This document shows, in pieces, positions 1-6,985 of a DNA stretch of 17,586 nucleotides. Source of the stretch: Microcaldota archaeon (lineage in GTDB: Archaea; Micrarchaeota; Micrarchaeia; Micrarchaeales; CABMGC01). Where the stretch lies: contig JAJYFQ010000005.1 in the NCBI GenBank assembly GCA_021785375.1, forward strand, positions 1-17,586, written 5' to 3'. Numbering within the stretch: the stretch's first letter is position 1; the number at the start of each line of letters is the position of its first letter. The notes under the pieces were generated by a model. That model was not told the DNA's origin, did not search any database, and saw only the letters and a list, made by a program, of their open reading frames with translations. Both the position numbers and the translations under genes were made by a program.

Positions 1-879
1 TCCGGTGCCTCCGTTATTGTACGCTCCGACGAAGAAGGAGTCGAAGCTTCCTGCCGGCTGCGCTGAGAAGAGGCACCTGCTCACGATAGGCACCTTGTCG
101 TCCATGAATGTGACCTCCTTCCTCATCGCCATTGAGTCGTCCTCGAATCCGTCGGAGATCACGTACTTGCCGAAGAGGGACATCATCGATACATCCTTCA
201 TGGGGCTCAGCACCATTGTGAACCTCTTTATGTACCCCTTCTTGATGATCTTCTTGAAGTTGTAGGCTACGGTGTTGAAGTGCATCCCCAGCCTCTTCGA
301 GATCTCACTGAACGAGATCCTGGAGTTCTCGTTTAGAATCATGAGAAGGTCCTTGTACTTCTTGGGTACATCGAGCCGCTCTATCAGCACATTCTTAAGG
401 GGGAAGAACCCAATGTGCCTGTAGGCAAGGTCGGACGGATACCAGAGCACCCCGTACTTCGAGAGCTGCACCTGTGTCGTCTTGTCCCAGAAGACGTACT
501 CCCTTGTCGTGCTTGCATTCGCATAGATAAGCATGTCGTAATTGCCCTTTATCGTCACGGCGAGCTGGGGAATTGACGACTGCTGGAGTACGGATGCGAC
601 ATGGTCGTAGTCCGGCTTCCTGGTGAACTTTATAAGTATGAGGTGAGGATTGCTGAGCCCAAGCACAGACTCGTCGAGTTCAATGGTGTACTTGATTCCG
701 AGCTCCGCCTCGGCCTTCTTCAGCTTGTCCTTCGCGGTCTTCCTTGATACCTTGAGCTTCTTTGCGAGGTCCGAGACCGAGGTTCTTGAGTCGTTGGCGA
801 GTATCCTCACCAACTGCTTCGTTTCCGGACCCCACTTCTCATTGAAGCTGCTCCTGAACTCGTACGGCGAATCGGCCAT
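1..879 (-). CDS. Lrp/AsnC-like double winged-helix transcription regulator (3' end outside window)
   Basis: An open frame of 293 codons runs from ATG at 879 to base 1 without a stop, so the C-terminus lies outside the window. Seen: a first winged helix at about residues 18-62 (DLAKKLKVSRKTAKDKLKKA), a Lrp-like alpha/beta segment at about 64-140, a second winged helix at about 172-222 (ISFSEISKRLGMHFNTVAYN), then the beginning of another alpha/beta segment. Tandem copies of the Lrp/AsnC DNA-binding and ligand-sensing module are known in archaea. Role inferred: a DNA-binding regulator, possibly controlled by a small ligand. The start is supported by a TATA-like element 26 bases upstream and by the absence of a better ATG. 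It is divergent from the transporter gene at 1014 and could regulate it. Target and ligand are unknown. Confidence 0.85.
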   Translation of the reverse strand, partial: MADSPYEFRSSFNEKWGPETKQLVRILANDSRTSVSDLAKKLKVSRKTAKDKLKKAEAELGIKYTIELDESVLGLSNPHLILIKFTRKPDYDHVASVLQQSSIPQLAVTIKGNYDMLIYANASTTREYVFWDKTTQVQLSKYGVLWYPSDLAYRHIGFFPLKNVLIERLDVPKKYKDLLMILNENSRISFSEISKRLGMHFNTVAYNFKKIIKKGYIKRFTMVLSPMKDVSMMSLFGKYVISDGFEDDSMAMRKEVTFMDDKVPIVSRCLFSAQPAGSFDSFFVGAYNNGGTG

Positions 880-900
880 GGTTTCCTTTCTGTGCCAAGC

Positions 901-908
901 TTTTTAAC
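901..908 (-). promoter_or_regulatory. TATA box of the Lrp-like regulator
   Basis: On the minus strand this reads GTTAAAAA, centred 26 bases before the ATG at 879. That spacing predicts transcription starting at or next to the start codon, i.e. a leaderless mRNA. Confidence 0.5.
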
Positions 909-982
909 CCCTCTTGGCCGCCCCTTTTAGTCAAGTATCAAAATCCCAAATATCGTTGTCAATGTTGTTACTTTTAGAATAG

Positions 983-992
983 ATTATTAAAA
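983..992 (+). promoter_or_regulatory. TATA box of the EamA-type transporter
   Basis: ATTATTAAAA is centred 26 bases upstream of the ATG at 1014. This is the archaeal TATA-to-start distance expected for a leaderless transcript, and no Shine-Dalgarno sequence is seen in front of the ATG. Confidence 0.55.
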
Positions 993-1013
993 CCTCCCCG
1001 GCAAGGTCTAATC

Positions 1014-2291
1014 ATGGAGATTAGGACAAAGGCGTACGCGTATCTATTAGCATCGCTAGCGATAGGAGCGCTCACTCCGGTCCTTCTCGGTGCGGCGAAG
1101 GATGCAAACCTCTATGAGTTCTTCTTCCTGGCCTATCTGATAACGGCTCCGGCAGGGCTGTTGCTCCTGATCGGAAAGAGGAAGGCGCACGGGGTCAGCA
1201 CCTTGCTCAGGAACAGGAAACGGCTGTTCTACCTAATACTGGCGGTGATCCTCTTCTTCACACCTTACCTGTACGGGCTTGCCTACGCGGAGCGATTCAT
1301 ACCCGCATCACTCGCCACGGTCCTCTTCCGGGTCAACCCGGTGCTGATGCTGATCTTCATAGCGCTGATACTGAGGGAGAGGCTCAGCCGCTACCAGCTT
1401 GCCGCCCTCTGCCTCGCGTTTGCGGGCATAGTCATAGGGGTAAGCGGTGGCAACCCACTTGCCCTCATCGGAGGGGGAGCAAACCTCCCGATCATGGCAT
1501 TCGTGATAATGCTCGCGCTCTCGTACGCACTCGCAAACGTTATAATCAAGAGGCACCTGTTCGACACAGACATATTCATAGCACTTTCCGGGGTAGTGAT
1601 GCTTGCCTTTGCCGCGATCCTGTTCATTGCGGCAGGCATGCCACTCTCGCCATTAAGCCAGTCGGACCTGGTGATAATAGTGTACATTGCGGTAACAAAC
1701 ATCGTGAGCTTCTACATGTACTTCAATGCGGTCCGCATGCTCAAGATGACGGTTGTCACCAACGCCTTCTTCCTCTCCCCGTTCCTTACCTTCATTTACG
1801 CCGCGGCGATACTCGGCGAGCCGATAGCCACATACTATATAATAATAGCCGCACTGACCACTGCAGGCATACTCATACAGAGATACGACAAAAAGGGAGG
1901 ATCGTATGCCTCTAGCAGATCTAAGCCGCACATGAGGCGCTTCACGCTCTTCGATGTCACGGGTGTGTTCGGCAACTCTGACGGTTCGGAGATCGGGGCG
2001 ATAGTCTCTGAGGGAGGGAGGGTTGTCGCAACCAAGATCGACCAGGACCATATGCAGCACGTGGAGGCGCTCAGCGGAGATTACGGGTACAAGAATGTTT
2101 ATGCGGAAGGGCATGGGGCGATAATTAAGGAGACGGGGTTCATCAGGCACATGACCGGGGCGGGAGAGGGGGACACCATCGTTGTCAAGGCCGGGCCTTC
2201 TGAAGAGAACGAGGCGTTCTTCGATGAACTCGGGGGAAGGATAGCGGGCTCGCCGGCAGAGAAAACGGCTGGACCACTGCATGATGCCTGA
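1014..2291 (+). CDS. EamA/DMT-superfamily transporter with an added C-terminal soluble domain
   Basis: This 425-residue protein has about ten hydrophobic helices in two repeats (residues 1-144 and 159-289), the EamA (10 TMS drug/metabolite transporter) layout. The family signature is visible at about 92-143: PASLATVLFRVNPVL, then LRERLSRYQLAALCLAFAGI. EamA proteins export or import small metabolites across the cytoplasmic membrane; the substrate cannot be read from sequence. The family is usually about 300 residues. Here a polar linker (292-308) leads to about 115 extra residues (309-425) rich in Gly, Glu and Asp, with strands such as EIGAIVSEGGRVVATKI, ending in an acidic tail. I do not recognise this extension; it may be a cytosolic regulatory domain. 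The ATG is supported by the TATA box at 983-992. Confidence 0.88.
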   Translation: MEIRTKAYAYLLASLAIGALTPVLLGAAKDANLYEFFFLAYLITAPAGLLLLIGKRKAHGVSTLLRNRKRLFYLILAVILFFTPYLYGLAYAERFIPASLATVLFRVNPVLMLIFIALILRERLSRYQLAALCLAFAGIVIGVSGGNPLALIGGGANLPIMAFVIMLALSYALANVIIKRHLFDTDIFIALSGVVMLAFAAILFIAAGMPLSPLSQSDLVIIVYIAVTNIVSFYMYFNAVRMLKMTVVTNAFFLSPFLTFIYAAAILGEPIATYYIIIAALTTAGILIQRYDKKGGSYASSRSKPHMRRFTLFDVTGVFGNSDGSEIGAIVSEGGRVVATKIDQDHMQHVEALSGDYGYKNVYAEGHGAIIKETGFIRHMTGAGEGDTIVVKAGPSEENEAFFDELGGRIAGSPAEKTAGPLHDA

Positions 2292-2302
2292 CGTGTTGCT
2301 GG

Positions 2303-2312
2303 CTTATATATT
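2303..2312 (+). promoter_or_regulatory. TATA box of the PLD-like membrane protein
   Basis: CTTATATATT lies in the 40-base gap after the transporter stop and is centred about 25 bases before the ATG at 2332. The second gene therefore has its own promoter and a leaderless start, although readthrough from the transporter is also possible. Confidence 0.6.
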
Positions 2313-2331
2313 TTGATCTTAGAATAGTATC

Positions 2332-3336
2332 ATGGCGACACTGGCCGATCCGCTTAGGAGGAAGAACTCGATTGCGCTCCTGATACTTACTTTCAGCTCC
2401 CTCCTCCTGATCTTTGGTTCGGTCTACCTGCTGGAGGAGCTATCCGTGATCTACGGGGTGGGCGTCGGCGCTGCGGTGCAGGCCTATGGGGACAATTCGG
2501 TCATTAACAGCACTGTGGCCACGGCCGCGACGAATCTCACAACAATCCACTACAGCATGCTAGAGACGTACATCATGCTCGCTGTGGCGCTGGGACTCAC
2601 CGCCGCGGCGTTCACCAACGAGAGGGGCCAGGTCTACCTGACCAGCTACGTCAGGCTCAACGCTGCGCTCGTCATAGTCTACACGCTCCTCATGTACCTG
2701 ATACTTTCGGAGTCGTACGTAAACCTCGGCGGCATATACATCTACGTGGCGTATGCCGGCATAGCAATCTGCCTCGCGGCTGACGTCTACCTAGAGTACA
2801 GCCTCAGGCAGCAGATGCAACACAGGCCCGTATCCTCTATATCGCTCGACCCGACAAAGCCCTTCTCGAACATCCTTGCGATTCAGGACAGCCTCTTCTC
2901 TACGATGTCGGGAAACCTTAGGATCGTTGACAAGCACTTCAACTCGACAGCACTGGAGAATCTCCACAGGCTTACCTCGAAGAGCCTCGGCAGCTTCACA
3001 GAGATGATGGTGCTCACGTCAAGCGAGATGCTCGACTCGGAGATGGGAAAGGGGGTTGCCGACTTCAGGAGCGAGCTTGCAAGGAGCGGGATCGGACTTG
3101 AGGTGAGGCTGATGAACGAGAGCGATGTGGTAGACCAGCACGAGCGCATGATCCTTGATGACAGTGTGGCGTACAAGGTGCCTCCACTGAACATAATAAA
3201 CAGGAGAAGCGAGCACATAACCAGGATAGGGTATAGGGAGGCACGGCGGAGGTTCGACTATCTCTACCAGAGGGGGATAAAGATAGAGAACTACTTCGAG
3301 AAGCAGGCAAGGAACGGCAATGGAGGCCTGCAGTAG
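2332..3336 (+). CDS. Four-helix membrane protein with cytosolic PLD-like (single-motif) domain
   Basis: The 334-residue protein has hydrophobic helices at about residues 13-33, 78-96, 108-127 and 134-153, followed by a soluble domain from about 165 to the end. In that domain, residues 270-277 read HERMILDD, then VAYKVPPLN and EHI at 294-296. This order resembles the H-x-R/K...D motif of phospholipase D-like (HKD or MIT_C-like) domains, preceded by a strand (GLEVRLMN) typical of that fold. There is one motif, and the usual Lys is Arg, so catalytic activity is doubtful. Role inferred: a membrane-anchored scaffold or nucleic-acid or lipid-binding protein. It follows the transporter by 40 bases but has its own TATA box. 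The PLD assignment comes from motif reading only. Confidence 0.75.
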   Translation: MATLADPLRRKNSIALLILTFSSLLLIFGSVYLLEELSVIYGVGVGAAVQAYGDNSVINSTVATAATNLTTIHYSMLETYIMLAVALGLTAAAFTNERGQVYLTSYVRLNAALVIVYTLLMYLILSESYVNLGGIYIYVAYAGIAICLAADVYLEYSLRQQMQHRPVSSISLDPTKPFSNILAIQDSLFSTMSGNLRIVDKHFNSTALENLHRLTSKSLGSFTEMMVLTSSEMLDSEMGKGVADFRSELARSGIGLEVRLMNESDVVDQHERMILDDSVAYKVPPLNIINRRSEHITRIGYREARRRFDYLYQRGIKIENYFEKQARNGNGGLQ

Positions 3337-3515
3337 AATTTTCTGGCTACCTGGATCTCGCCGTCTGTTTGACTGCCCTTGTGTGCTGCCCTATTGACTG
3401 TCTGAGCAAAGCTCCAAAGAAGTCCATCGGTTCTTTTACCCGTTTGTTTTCAGCGTTCAGCCGAAACACGTCCTGCTTGACTATTCTCCTGATCTTCCAT
3501 TATCCCATCCGTTAT

Positions 3516-4847
3516 TCACAGCTGCCGCAGCGCATCTATGGGCTCCATCTTCGATGCGCGCCACGCGGGATATAGCCCGGCGAACATGCTGACCAGGACT
3601 GCCACAAGAAGAGCCTCAACTATCGTACTGAGGGTAAGCGCAGGAGTGAACGAGATCCCGGAAGAGGTGCCGGACGACGAAGACGCACCGCCACCGACAA
3701 AGACAGCACCGCCGCCCTGGCTTCCAGACGGGCCGGATGAGAAACGGGACGGCCCGGACGTGGAGGCCTGGGCTGGCGATCCCGACTGCGCCGTTGAGCT
3801 CGATGGCTGGTGGCTGAACCCATAGGCGAGCACGTATGATGCTCCGGCCCCGGTGCCTATCCCGACAACCCCGCCGATGAATCCTATGAGCAGGGCCTGG
3901 AACAGGAACACATACATTACGTCTCGCTGCTTGAATCCCAGCGACTTCATTATCCCTATCTCATGGGTGCGCTCAAGCACCGACATGAGCATTATGTTCA
4001 TTATCCCTATAGCAGCGACAAGGAGGGATATTCCTGCGATAAGTATGAGCAGGACTGTTATCGATCCTATTATCGATGACGCGATCTGGGCTATCTGCTG
4101 CGTGCTTATCACCCTCGCATTGTTTCCGTATATGTTTGTCAGGGTGTTGGTCAGCCCGTTGACACTGGTTGTGTTGGTCGCCTTGACCAGCAGGGTGTTG
4201 AAGGAGGACCTTCCGAGAATGTCCTCGGCCGCCTGAAGGGGCATGAATATGGCCGTGTTTATCGAGATTATCGCCGAGCTGTATGATTGCAGGATACCTG
4301 CAACTGGTATCGAGTAGCTGTTCCCGCCGCGCGGGCCACCCGTCTTGAGCGTGAACGGCTGACCCACCGCAAGATTCTGCCTCCCTCCGGTGGAAGTCGG
4401 GAACGCAAGTGAGTATCCGATGACCGAGGCAGGCGATATCGTGCTGTTGTATATGGATCCGCTGTAGAGGTTTGGCTGCCCTCCCAGCAGCTGGGGCAGC
4501 CCTTCCTGTGAGATCCCGACTATGGTAACGGACTCGTTCTCATTGGCCGTGGACAGAGTTCCTGAACCCTCGATAAGGGGGGTTACGCTGCTGACGTTTG
4601 GCAGTGTGGATATGCCTTCCACATCAGTGAGCGTGAAGCCCGTGCTTCTGGTGGACGTAAGTATTATCGATGTGGGCCCAAGCGACTCAAGCGAGGCCTG
4701 TATGCTCTGGCTTATCCCGGTGGTGAGGGATACCAGCGCGATGATAGACGCAACGCCTATCATCACCATGATGACGGTAAGCGCGGTCCTAACCTTCTTC
4801 TCTCCGAGATCGGTGTAGCTGAGCCAGAGGATGTCGCGCAGCTTCAT
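3516..4847 (-). CDS. ABC transporter permease, MacB/FtsX type
   Basis: The 443-residue permease has the MacB topology: TM1 at about 22-44, a large extracytoplasmic MacB_PCD-like domain (about 46-255), then TM2 (259-285), TM3 (312-342) and TM4 (406-426). After TM2, residues 292-305 (ERTHEIGIMKSLGF) form the FtsX-family coupling helix that contacts the ATPase. The C-terminus WRASKMEPIDALRQL is also typical. MacB-type transporters use ATP hydrolysis inside the cell to move or extract cargo on the outside. Odd feature: the external loop between TM3 and TM4 carries a Ser/Gly/Pro-rich insert at about 345-398. The start codon overlaps the preceding gene by four bases (ATGA), so translation is probably coupled. 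It is the last gene of the three-gene operon. Confidence 0.93.
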   Translation of the reverse strand: MKLRDILWLSYTDLGEKKVRTALTVIMVMIGVASIIALVSLTTGISQSIQASLESLGPTSIILTSTRSTGFTLTDVEGISTLPNVSSVTPLIEGSGTLSTANENESVTIVGISQEGLPQLLGGQPNLYSGSIYNSTISPASVIGYSLAFPTSTGGRQNLAVGQPFTLKTGGPRGGNSYSIPVAGILQSYSSAIISINTAIFMPLQAAEDILGRSSFNTLLVKATNTTSVNGLTNTLTNIYGNNARVISTQQIAQIASSIIGSITVLLILIAGISLLVAAIGIMNIMLMSVLERTHEIGIMKSLGFKQRDVMYVFLFQALLIGFIGGVVGIGTGAGASYVLAYGFSHQPSSSTAQSGSPAQASTSGPSRFSSGPSGSQGGGAVFVGGGASSSSGTSSGISFTPALTLSTIVEALLVAVLVSMFAGLYPAWRASKMEPIDALRQL

Positions 4848-6112
4848 TTCGCACGCCTTTTCTTTCTCTCACTGTATAGCAGGAAGGCTAGCGCCGCTAT
4901 TATTATGATGAGCACAAGTATGATGATCCCGGATCCGCCACCTGGTGAAGAAGTCCTGAACTGTGCCACCCTCGTTCCGTTTAACGCTGAAGGAGCCCCG
5001 ACAGAGACGGTCGTGTTTGCCCATTTGGTGATGTTCTGGCGGAGATTGTTCAGGTAGCTTATCTTTATTGGTATCGTGTACTCGCCGCTCCTCACCGCGT
5101 TGCTTGTTATGAACGATACGGTAACCGGGGTCTGCGCGTTTATTCCGACGCTTCCAACGAACGTAGAGTTTGAACCGTATACGGTGAAGCCCTTTGGCGG
5201 CAGGGGCGTGACCATAACCGCCGTGGCCCCGGATGTGCCGATGTTCGTGAGTATGAACGACACGGAGAACACCCCAGGAGGCGAGATCACTGACGGTGAT
5301 GTCGTGAATCCGGACGCGGTCATGTTTATTATCCCGCTCGCCAGGAGCGTGTGCGTAGAGGATATCTGCTCGAGCTGATTGCCATTGTAGAAGTTTACCG
5401 TGACATTGAGCGGCGTAGACTGGTCGGACTGATTCTCGGCTACGTAGAGCCTTTCGTTCAGGGAGATCGTGCTGTTCGGCGCTATCGACTTTATCTGGAC
5501 AGGCTGGCTGGTAAGAAGCGCGCCGCCGCTGTTTGGAACGGAGAGCTTGACGGACACGTTGTCCAGTTGGGCAGTGCCGTTGTTTCTGAGGGTGAGTGTT
5601 ATGTTCTCTATTGTGCCGGAGGTGAGTATGTACGGGGAGATGTCGAGCGAGAGAGGCAGTGGGCACTGCTGTGTAGTGAAGCTTATGTTCCTAAGCTCGG
5701 TGTCTGAGTAGAGCGCATCATAATAGTATATAATTTGGACGCTGGTAGGCACGAATGCGGAGGCATTGGCGCCTACGAATATCGGAAGCGTTGCTATAGC
5801 GGCGGCATTCGGATTGATGTTCGAGACCGGGGCTATCCCGTTTCCCGCCGCATAGAGCCCTTTCGTGGCCACAAGGCTCAGCTCGATGTTCTGCATGGGA
5901 GGCGCCTTGCCGTTCGTGTTAGGGTATCCGTTGTTCGTTATTGTGAAGGGAATGTAGTTTACCATGCCCCTGCACAAGACGGGAGTCGGGCTCGTTATCG
6001 TGAAGCTTGGCGGAGGAGGCACGGGAGAAGGACCGCTAGTCCCAGCAAATACAACCGACGCTATTGTGAGTATGGAAAGTGCGGCTACAAGAATACTTAA
6101 TGATGGCTTCAT
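4844..6112 (-). CDS. Secreted, membrane-anchored CARDB/COG1361-like beta-sandwich protein of the ABC operon
   Basis: The 422-residue protein has an N-terminal signal peptide (about 1-23, cleavage near VFAG), three apparent Ig-like beta-sandwich repeats (about 35-145, 152-250 and 262-372), a Gly/Ser linker, one C-terminal membrane helix (395-413) and a basic tail (ERKKRRAK). The repeats contain the pattern 'TLRNNGT...LDNVSVKL' and 'ILTNIGTSGATAVMV', as in the CARDB/NEW3/COG1361 S-layer-like family. Two cysteines (47 and 150) could form a disulfide, and many N-x-S/T sequons suggest glycosylation. The protein should sit outside the cell, tethered by its C-terminus. Lying between ATPase (1-base gap) and permease (4-base overlap), it probably acts as the extracellular partner of the transporter, in the position MacA has in bacteria. 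Confidence 0.88.
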   Translation of the reverse strand: MKPSLSILVAALSILTIASVVFAGTSGPSPVPPPPSFTITSPTPVLCRGMVNYIPFTITNNGYPNTNGKAPPMQNIELSLVATKGLYAAGNGIAPVSNINPNAAAIATLPIFVGANASAFVPTSVQIIYYYDALYSDTELRNISFTTQQCPLPLSLDISPYILTSGTIENITLTLRNNGTAQLDNVSVKLSVPNSGGALLTSQPVQIKSIAPNSTISLNERLYVAENQSDQSTPLNVTVNFYNGNQLEQISSTHTLLASGIINMTASGFTTSPSVISPPGVFSVSFILTNIGTSGATAVMVTPLPPKGFTVYGSNSTFVGSVGINAQTPVTVSFITSNAVRSGEYTIPIKISYLNNLRQNITKWANTTVSVGAPSALNGTRVAQFRTSSPGGGSGIIILVLIIIIAALAFLLYSERKKRRAK

Positions 6113-6113
6113 T

Positions 6114-6806
6114 TCATCGCGCCTTTATGCTCTCGATCCTTCCGTCCTTTATGTGTATTACCCTGTCACAGTGCCTTGTGGTATCAATGTTGTGCGTAAC
6201 CATTATTATAGTAACGTTGCCGGATGAGGCTATCTCTCTAAGCAGCTTAATGACCTCGTCCCCCGACTTCGTGTCCAGGTTCCCGGTCGGCTCATCGGCG
6301 AGTATGAGCGCGGGATTGTTCACCAAGGCCCGGGCCATGGCAACCCTCTGCTGCTCTCCTCCACTGAGCTGCGTCGGCCTCAGCTTCAGCCTCTGCCCGA
6401 GTCCAAGCCTCACGAGCAGCTTGTCTGCCCTCTCCCTCCTTTCGTCCTCTGGGATTCCGCTCACCATCAATGGCAGCTCGACATTCTTCTCGGCATCGAG
6501 CCCGTTGACAAGATTGAATGCCTGGAAGACGAATCCCAGCTTCCGGTTCCTGAACTCGGCAAGCGCATCGCCGCCCATCTTCGATGTTGCGGACCCGTCT
6601 ATGAATACCTCCCCACGAGTCGGCCTGTCTATCGTGCCCAGCATGTTCATGAGCGTTGACTTTCCGCTCCCGGAGGGACCGACTATCGCGGTAAATTCAC
6701 CCTTCCTGAGTGAGAAGGAGACATCCTCCAGGGCCCTGACTTCTATCGAGCCGGATCTGTAGATCTTAGAGACATTGTCCAACCTGACAGAATAAGTTGC
6801 TGACAT
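6114..6806 (-). CDS. ABC transporter ATP-binding protein, LolD/MacB type
   Basis: The 230-residue ATPase has every expected motif: Walker A GPSGSGKST (43-51), Q-loop Gln95 (VFQAFNLV), signature LSGGEQQ (147-153), Walker B LILADEPTGNLD (167-178) and H-loop His205 (MVTHN). The DEPTGNLD sequence and the length of about 230 residues are typical of the LolD/MacB/FtsE subfamily, which pairs with FtsX-like permeases. It is a cytoplasmic protein bound to the inner face of the membrane and powers the permease encoded by the third gene. It is the first gene of the operon, read divergently from the membrane winged-helix gene at 6986. The start ATG is placed by a TATA box 28 bases upstream. Confidence 0.96.
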   Translation of the reverse strand: MSATYSVRLDNVSKIYRSGSIEVRALEDVSFSLRKGEFTAIVGPSGSGKSTLMNMLGTIDRPTRGEVFIDGSATSKMGGDALAEFRNRKLGFVFQAFNLVNGLDAEKNVELPLMVSGIPEDERRERADKLLVRLGLGQRLKLRPTQLSGGEQQRVAMARALVNNPALILADEPTGNLDTKSGDEVIKLLREIASSGNVTIIMVTHNIDTTRHCDRVIHIKDGRIESIKAR

Positions 6807-6829
6807 CGGATGAACTTTGCCCGGGAGAA

Positions 6830-6839
6830 GTTATATACC
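6830..6839 (-). promoter_or_regulatory. TATA box of the ABC operon
   Basis: On the minus strand it reads GGTATATAAC, centred about 28 bases before the ATG at 6806, giving a leaderless or near-leaderless operon mRNA. Confidence 0.65.
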
Positions 6840-6849
6840 TTGCCATACG

Positions 6850-6922
6850 CTTCGCTTTTTGTTTTGCGCTCTCGGTTAGTTTTCGGAAATAATTATCCGG
6901 CGTCAATTCTTGAAAAGCGAAG
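6850..6922. promoter_or_regulatory. Inverted repeat between the divergent ABC-operon and sensor-gene promoters
   Basis: CTTCGCTTTT at 6850-6859 is the exact reverse complement of AAAAGCGAAG at 6913-6922. Inside it, AAATAATT (6887-6894) is mirrored by AATTATTT (6932-6939). The arms lie between the two divergent TATA boxes, as expected for binding sites of a regulator that controls both directions. That the neighbouring winged-helix protein binds here is inference. Confidence 0.4.
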
Positions 6923-6945
6923 TGAAAAACGAATTATTTAGGAAA

Positions 6946-6955
6946 CAATATATAA
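6946..6955 (+). promoter_or_regulatory. TATA box of the membrane winged-helix gene
   Basis: CAATATATAA is a clear archaeal TATA box. It overlaps the upstream in-frame GTG at 6956, so that GTG cannot be in the mRNA. Transcription should begin near 6976-6980, just before the ATG at 6986. Confidence 0.65.
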
Positions 6956-6985
6956 GTGCGGAAACAAGGTTTATCTGATGTTGGC

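Noticed and set aside
1653..2282. 209-residue minus-strand frame inside the EamA transporter gene
   Set aside because: Antisense shadow of a well-supported membrane-protein gene; Arg/Tyr-rich composition with no motif.
3347..3469. Minus-strand 40-codon frame with GTG start after the permease gene
   Set aside because: It looks mildly protein-like (KEPMDFFGALLRQS), but has no ribosome site or TATA box and only weak start options. The 179-base gap between convergent genes holds nothing else I can support.
4869..5666. 265-residue minus-strand frame within the CARDB-like gene
   Set aside because: Out-of-frame shadow on the same strand; His/Arg-rich composition, whereas the overlapping frame has a signal peptide, repeats and a TM anchor.
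6079..6762. 227-residue plus-strand frame opposite the ABC ATPase
   Set aside because: Antisense shadow of a gene with all ABC motifs; Ser-rich composition.
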